Positions 58,787 through 64,000 of a DNA stretch of 64,000 nt are shown in pieces. This stretch comes from Strigamia acuminata (Eukaryota; Arthropoda; Chilopoda; Geophilomorpha; Linotaeniidae). Numbering within the stretch: the first letter of the stretch is position 1; each line of letters begins with the position of its first letter. The stretch spans positions 2,156,501 to 2,220,500 of the forward strand of contig OX442318.1 of the NCBI GenBank assembly GCA_949358305.1. The letters run 5' to 3'. The translations under genes were made by a program, and so were the position numbers. A model generated the notes under the pieces. That model was not told the origin of the DNA and did no database searches. It saw only the letters and a program-made list of their open reading frames with translations.

Positions 58787-59178
58787 CGTGAAATACACGT
58801 GAAATACACGTCACCCAGGGGCTGACGCCCCTGTGTTACGTGGTCGGATAACACATATCATTCTGCTGTAGAACTCACCTACAGGCCATGTAGCCGCTCA
58901 TGGAGGCACATCTTCCTGTCACTGAGCGTCACAGTGTTGAATGGGAGGAGAGCAGAGTCAACTCGGACACTGCTGCCCAGGCTGGCTACGAGACCTCACA
59001 AGCACACGTCTTCTCCCTGTCCTGTCCAAACTCTCTCTCTCTCTGGCTCTCCTCACCACACCACTCAGCTCCCTCCTTCCCCTCTGGGTCAGTCTACCTC
59101 GCAAAGGGGGATGACCTTAGGGGCCAGTGAGCAGTTTGTGTAGTTATTTAGGTCACCGTGGGTGGCCAGACGGTCACA

Positions 59179-60345
59179 ATGTAACTTTCGCTTTGTTAAC
59201 AAAGTGTCTCGGGTTAGAAAGCTGCTTTAGTCATTTCAAAGGATCTTAAAATAACCTTTTATGAGAATATATTAATTAAATTACTTTCCACTGTTTGTAT
59301 TTAAATTTCTATTTCATATGCGTATCACTTATTGTTTTATCACAAACCACTGAAGATGGTTGGGAACAGCCGAAAGGTCTATGGAAAGACTAGCGTGTTT
59401 TAATTGCCATTTAAATCTTTTAAACTTTGCACTGTTTAAATATCTGATGATTCACACACATTTTATAAATGATTTCACGAATAAAACACCTACTGAGGTT
59501 ACTCCCACAAAAATACAATTCATTCCCAGGTTAGTTTTTGTTCACTTACTGCTGGCTCGTCTTTGTGTCTCCATTCAAATGTAGGCCCGCACTCACTGCA
59601 GCCTCGTTTTCAGATCTAAATGTGAAAAAAAATCAAATTGAATTATTCACGATAATTACACGATTTATTATTCCAATAATTAATCCAACTTCACGCAATT
59701 TTTTTCTTAAAAATTACTGACCATGTATTTATTAATAAAATTAAATTTTGCAGTTAAATCTATATTTTAAAAATCAAATGCCATTACGTAATTTAAAATG
59801 TAAAATAAAATAGGAATGAAAAAGTGCCTTAAATATTAGTCAATTGCAAACACGCCATTTAGAAAGTTACATAAAAAATAAATAGCGTTTGACGAAAATA
59901 TTGTAAACATGTAGACTGTTTATTCATATATTTAAGCAAATAAATGTCATTTCATAAAGAATAAACATTGACATTGCTCCAACTTGCAGAAAGCAAATAC
60001 GCTTCATGTAAAGCGTAAGAAATGTATTTTGCTTTGACTGCAATCGTCCATTCAAGCAAACATTATTTCAACACACTAAATTGCATGCGATTTCAGTGTT
60101 GATACAAACTTGTTAAATACAGTATTCCAACATCACATCTTATACAAACTCACTCTTTCGCATTCATTATGAGTAAACATTGGAAATATATTGGTTATTA
60201 ACACCTCTTTATACAAGAAATAAACTTGAGTAAACAATTCAGATAGGAACTGAAAGGAAAGAAATTACTATTCCACTAATTCACCCGACAACCAACCATC
60301 TGTAAAGGTCAGTTCACACATCTGTCCACTGTCTAAACTATACCT
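59179..60345. repeat. Gene D downstream flank duplicated from gene C flank
   Basis: Collinear, nearly identical copy of 49856-51010. No gene. Confidence 0.85.
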
Positions 60346-60936
60346 AAATTAGACAAGACCGAAAACTGTTGGGAAAAACCATTTGCACTTAAACATCAAT
60401 TTGCCACTGCATTAGACAATAAGTTAAAATATAATAGAAGTTCCAATATTATAGTTGTGAGTGGGGCCCCTTGTCTCTTGACAACCAATATTTTTAAACC
60501 TAGTCCGCCACTGCACGTTCTGCGCAAACAGTTATATTAAACAAAGTAGGTTAGGCCTTGTCACGATCCGACTTGGGTAAAACAAAGGAATACAAAATAT
60601 TTTCACTTGGGGAATTAACTTTATTATTTGAATCTATATAAATAAAAATGTAAGTGGGTTTTTTGTTCATTATCTATAATCTCCGAAAGTTTTTCACCGA
60701 TTGCTTTGAAATTTGGAGACAACGTTGAGTTCGAATTGGGGAATGATCTTATATACCTGTGATACCTGTGACAGGTTTTTATACACCTGTATATCAGCCT
60801 AATAGCGGTTCACATTTTAGTTAATGTCTACTTCAAAAATTAAAATAATTTGAAATCTTTTTTTAAAATTATTTGTTATTAAAATTATTACTTTTAGCTT
60901 AACTATTCATTTGTGAAGAAGTAAGTATTACACGCA
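60346..60936. other. Region upstream of gene E with transposon remnants
   Basis: 60560-60630 has TGTCACGATCCGACTTGG, resembling a motif in introns 9 of C and D. 60631-60730 (CTATATAAATAAAAATGTAA, then ACCGATTGCTTTGAAATTTGG) resembles the common Helitron-type end of invertebrate genomes. Promoter of gene E not recognised. Confidence 0.4.
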
Positions 60937-62236
60937 ATGGATTGGTACAAACCGAAGAAACCATTTGTCCGAATTCAACAACTACGAAAACGAAAAATGC
61001 AACACCTGGTTTCGAGCGTGATGGCAGGCCAATCGGAGATACCGACATTCATTAAAACTCTAAAAAAAATTTCAGAAAAGAGAAATTTTAAGGTCTATCC
61101 GTTGGTTCCACTGCTCGTTATTAATTTGGCATTGTGTGCTTACCAAACTGGAGAACGAATATTGTATTATTTGGACGAACCAACAATGGTTGATGCAAAT
61201 CTAATCGAAACAACTTATGGATCTTTTCCATATGTTTATATTTACCCAACAACAACACAAGAATTTAACAATTTTGCTATGCAAAAAAATTTATCAATAT
61301 TTGACAAATCCGATGCATGTTACGGGCTTTCATATATAGACTACAATTCTCGAGGTAAAAAAACACCTAATATTGCCGACATCATTGAGTACATGAGTAT
61401 ACCTAGTTATATCACTGATGCGTACTTTACAACGGTATGAATTTATTTATCCTGACACATCTTCAAAAATGTCACAATAATAAAATCTTTGCAGGGGAAA
61501 ACCCGCATTAATCTCACAATTCAAAATTACGAAGCAATTCTTCAATCAACTGCTCAAGTTTCAAGTCGTAAGTTAACGCTTCGACAAAAATGAATGCACA
61601 TTTATTACTTCAAAGATTATTGGTCTAGCGTGGCAACTTCCGTATGGAAATATTAAAAACAAGATGACAATCAACTTACAATTTTCAAAGTCGTGCTGGA
61701 ATGTTTACGTAAGTTTTAAATTAACTGTGAATTTTGGAAATAATTTTTACACAATAAAACAAACACTATAGTGTGTATGGCTAAGCAGTGTGCAAATGTG
61801 TCAAATCGGCCTTTCAAAAAACGAAAGTTTGGACCATAAGGTGCACCCCCCCCCCTTTTTGGTCGACTTTTTAAAGTAAAAAAGTGCACATATGTGAGAA
61901 CCGAGACTTGTGAAGATGAAGCAACTCAAGAGTTTATTTCAGGCTGAATAATTTTAAGGAAAGGTTGGGAAAAGTAGAATGAGGCGATATTAATCGATAA
62001 TACATTTAAACTACACAAGCGATATCAAACGATATAAAGATATTATTGTTTTATTTTTACAACATACAGAGTATAATCAATTAATATACTGTTTTTAAAT
62101 TTTTAAGGTATTGATAGATTCATCAGAAATAAGATTTGATGCACATTATAAAAATGCCAAAGACATGATTATTAAGACAACAGTAAATAGAGTAGAATGT
62201 ATAAACAAATATGTTGCTGCAACAAGTTCTCAAAAA
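60937..62236 (+). CDS. Gene E: DEG/ENaC-like channel, exons 1-4 only (continues off-window)
   Basis: Exons: 60937-61434, 61495-61567, 61629-61708, 62108-62236, with GT-AG and the phases of genes A-D. Exon 1 encodes the conserved RIQQLRKRKMQ N-terminus, TM1 (PLVPLLVINLALCAYQ), FPYVYIYP and IADIIEYMSIPSYITDAYF. Exon 3 keeps LPYGN, and exon 4 ends YVAATSSQK. Exons 5-11 would lie beyond 64000, so the two-module layout is inferred for this copy. The HG position reads IPT. The most diverged member in the window. Confidence 0.8.
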
Positions 62237-62331
62237 GTAAGAAAGTTTTAATTAATTATCCGTTCTAGTGGTTATTAGTCCTGGGTCCGTTATTGGACAG
62301 CCAAATCCCTATTGAAAACTATGGTATAACC

Positions 62332-62649
62332 CAGCGGTCGGCAACTGGCGGACCGCGGTCCGGATACGGACCGCGGAAGGTCGAAACTTGGACCGCGGTG
62401 ACGTTTTAGCGACGTTTTTCCCTCGGTTTCTTTGGTTTTTCAGTGTTTTTTTTCTTGTTTTTCCTGTTTTTTTCGTGTTTTTTAGGTTCTATTGGTATTT
62501 TTTGGGTCGTGTGTGTTTATTGGGGGATTTATTTGGTTTTTAAGTGTTTTCTTAGGTTTTTAGTAAGGTTTTTAAGTGTTTTTTTCTGGACCTCGATAAA
62601 AATTTTCAATAGTATCCGGACCCCACTTAAAATTACTTGCCGACCCCTG
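62332..62649. mobile_element. hAT-type MITE in gene E intron 4
   Basis: Ends CAGCGGTCGGCAAC and TTGCCGACCCCTG, the familiar hAT terminal pattern. An exact 8-bp duplication GTATAACC flanks it (62324-62331 and 62650-62657). 318 bp, no transposase. Confidence 0.92.
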
Positions 62650-62657
62650 GTATAACC

Positions 62658-63199
62658 ACTCGGCCAGATCAATCCAACAATATCTATGATAACTTCTATA
62701 GTTAATTGTGAAGGGATTGTTTTTACACTTATTGTGCTCAGCCCTCCAATAAGGCGCAGAGAAATTTGCTCAATCTTGCACATTAGTTTTAAAATGTAGC
62801 CTTTTTAATGGTGGTCAGGACTTAATCCGCACATCCCCATTCCGCACCAAAATAGTCCCTCATAAGCACTATCTCTCTTCCGCAATGAATTAAAAAATAT
62901 AAATAAATGAATAAAGATTTAAATATTAGTTTATCTGCATTGGTTCCTTTTCCGCACAGTTTCTTATCTGCACCGTTATGTTATCCCTATGTAGCCACAA
63001 CGTAAACGTTTCGTTAATACATAAGTCGGCTAGATTTTCTCTGGATATTCTTTATTCAAGTACACGATGACTTCTGTTTTAACTAACAAGGGGAGAGCAC
63101 CAATAAGCTATCACAGATTGTTATAATATTAAACAAGAAGGATTGTTATATCATGCTGAATGAGACCCTAAAATAATTTTATTCCATAGACAGCCAACA
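62658..63199. other. Intron 4 of gene E, nothing recognised
   Basis: AT-rich intronic sequence without further supported features. Confidence 0.4.
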
Positions 63200-63441
63200 A
63201 TGCAAACAATGAGCTCAAAGTTGGCACTATTTTGTCTGTGTATACATCAAATCTGAGCAATCAGGCCTAGTGTATGAATACTGTAAACAACAGTTGCTAG
63301 GTAAAAAATAGTCCCAAGATCCAAGTTCAATTTTATCATTTGAGATTCAATGATGTCATTTCCTCTTTTGATATCACATGACATATGACATCAGAACTTT
63401 GTTCAACAACATGACTGTCTTCATGAAGACAATAATAGTTT

Positions 63442-63513
63442 GTAGTGGTGGTCCAGTGGTTCAGGCAATGGACTAGGAATCTTTCCACACAGGTTCAAAT
63501 CCTGGTGTGTGCG
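63442..63513 (+). tRNA. tRNA-Pro(AGG)-like sequence, probable pseudogene or SINE head
   Basis: A box TGGTCCAGTGG (63449-63459) and B box GGTTCAAATCC (63492-63502) match Pol III promoter consensus. The anticodon loop reads CTAGGAA (AGG at 63475-63477), suggesting proline. D-stem and T-stem pair, but only about four of seven acceptor pairs form. A T-run follows. Likely not a functional tRNA. Confidence 0.5.
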
Positions 63514-63686
63514 AAAATTTTTTACTTTTATTTTTTAATTTTTTTTAGCAGTAATTTTAATGTTTGTAATTTTATGTTTGTTAAAAAATTAAAATTAATT
63601 AATTAAAGTTTTCTAAAAACAAACATAAAATTACAAACATTAAAATTACTGCTAAAAAAAAATAAAAAATAAAAGTAAAAAATTTT

Positions 63687-63758
63687 CACACACACCAGGA
63701 TTTGAACCTGTGTGGAAAGATTCCTAGTCCATTGCCTGAACCACTGGACCACCACTAC
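63687..63758 (-). tRNA. Mirror tRNA-Pro-like sequence in the other palindrome arm
   Basis: Complement of 63442-63513, with one difference just beyond the T-arm. Same A and B boxes; convergent to its partner. Confidence 0.5.
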
Positions 63759-64000
63759 AAACTATTATTGTCTTCATGAAGACAGTCATGTTGTTGAACA
63801 AAGTTCTGATGTCATATGTCATGTGATATCAAAAGAGGAAATGACATCATTGAATCTCAAATGATAAAATTGAACTTGGATCTTGGGACTATTTTTTACC
63901 TAGCAACTGTTGTTTACAGTATTCATACACTAGGCCTGATTGCTCAGGTTTGATGTATACACAGACAAAATAGTGCCAACTTTGAGCTCATTGTTTGCAT

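Larger units (their letters stand above)
58255..59178. mobile_element. Solo LTR downstream of gene D, rearranged inside
   Basis: Same LTR and same ATGT flanks as 49297-49855, but about 365 bp longer. The extra DNA is a perfect hairpin, a copied piece of gene D exon 9/intron 9, and a tandem array (listed separately). Confidence 0.82.
63200..64000. repeat. Large palindrome, arms at least 383 bp, reaching the window edge
   Basis: Bases pair as x with 127200-x: 63200-63582 against 63618-64000, spacer about 35 bp (63583-63617). I find about three mismatches and no net indel. The arm may extend beyond the window. Each arm has a tRNA-like sequence. Confidence 0.93.

Noticed and set aside
63442-63513. 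Functional tRNA-Pro gene
   Set aside because: The acceptor stem pairs poorly and the sequence is part of a large palindrome; kept as tRNA-like only.

Overview
The window is nuclear DNA of an animal, most likely an arthropod or other invertebrate. It is AT-rich, its genes have short GT-AG introns, and it is dense in LTR retrotransposons, MITE-like foldbacks and minisatellites. Nothing looks bacterial. The species cannot be named from the sequence.

The backbone is a tandem array of paralogous multi-exon plus-strand genes. I call them A (1-3953, 5' end off-window), B (30135-36148), C (40856-49141), D (51176-58099) and E (from 60937, 3' end off-window). Each complete gene has 11 exons and encodes about 770-795 residues. 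The products are DEG/ENaC (amiloride-sensitive sodium channel family) proteins with a striking difference. Family members normally have two membrane helices, but here two complete channel modules are fused head to tail in one polypeptide (TM1-ectodomain-TM2, short basic linker, TM1-ectodomain-TM2). One uninterrupted exon, exon 6, carries TM2 of module 1, the linker and TM1 of module 2. The same layout is seen in A, B, C and D. Each module keeps the C-K/D/S-C-L-x-x-C palm motif and a G-x-S filter (GMS in module 1, GLS in module 2). The exon pairs 5/6 and 10/11 share the same intron phase, which points to internal duplication and fusion.

Layout: gene A 3' part (1-3953); about 13 kb of gene-poor DNA with a 1.7-kb minisatellite, a GATTCGCGA-rich foldback, channel relics and a solo LTR (3954-17273); a nearly intact minus-strand Ty3/Gypsy element (17274-30112) inserted 22 bp upstream of the gene B start codon; gene B; a downstream block duplicated from the A flank (about 37240-39235); genes C and D with closely matching flanks; gene E up to the right edge, where intron 4 holds a hAT-type MITE and a palindrome of at least 800 bp carrying two tRNA-Pro-like sequences.

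The Gypsy element has two 818-bp LTRs with only two differences seen, a 4-bp target duplication, a tRNA-Pro-like primer site, gag, a -1 slippery heptamer, a pol gene with two in-frame TAG codons, and an unusual 949-codon third ORF that does not look like an envelope gene. Because the paralogous channel genes act as empty sites for each other, many young insertions in their introns can be delimited precisely.
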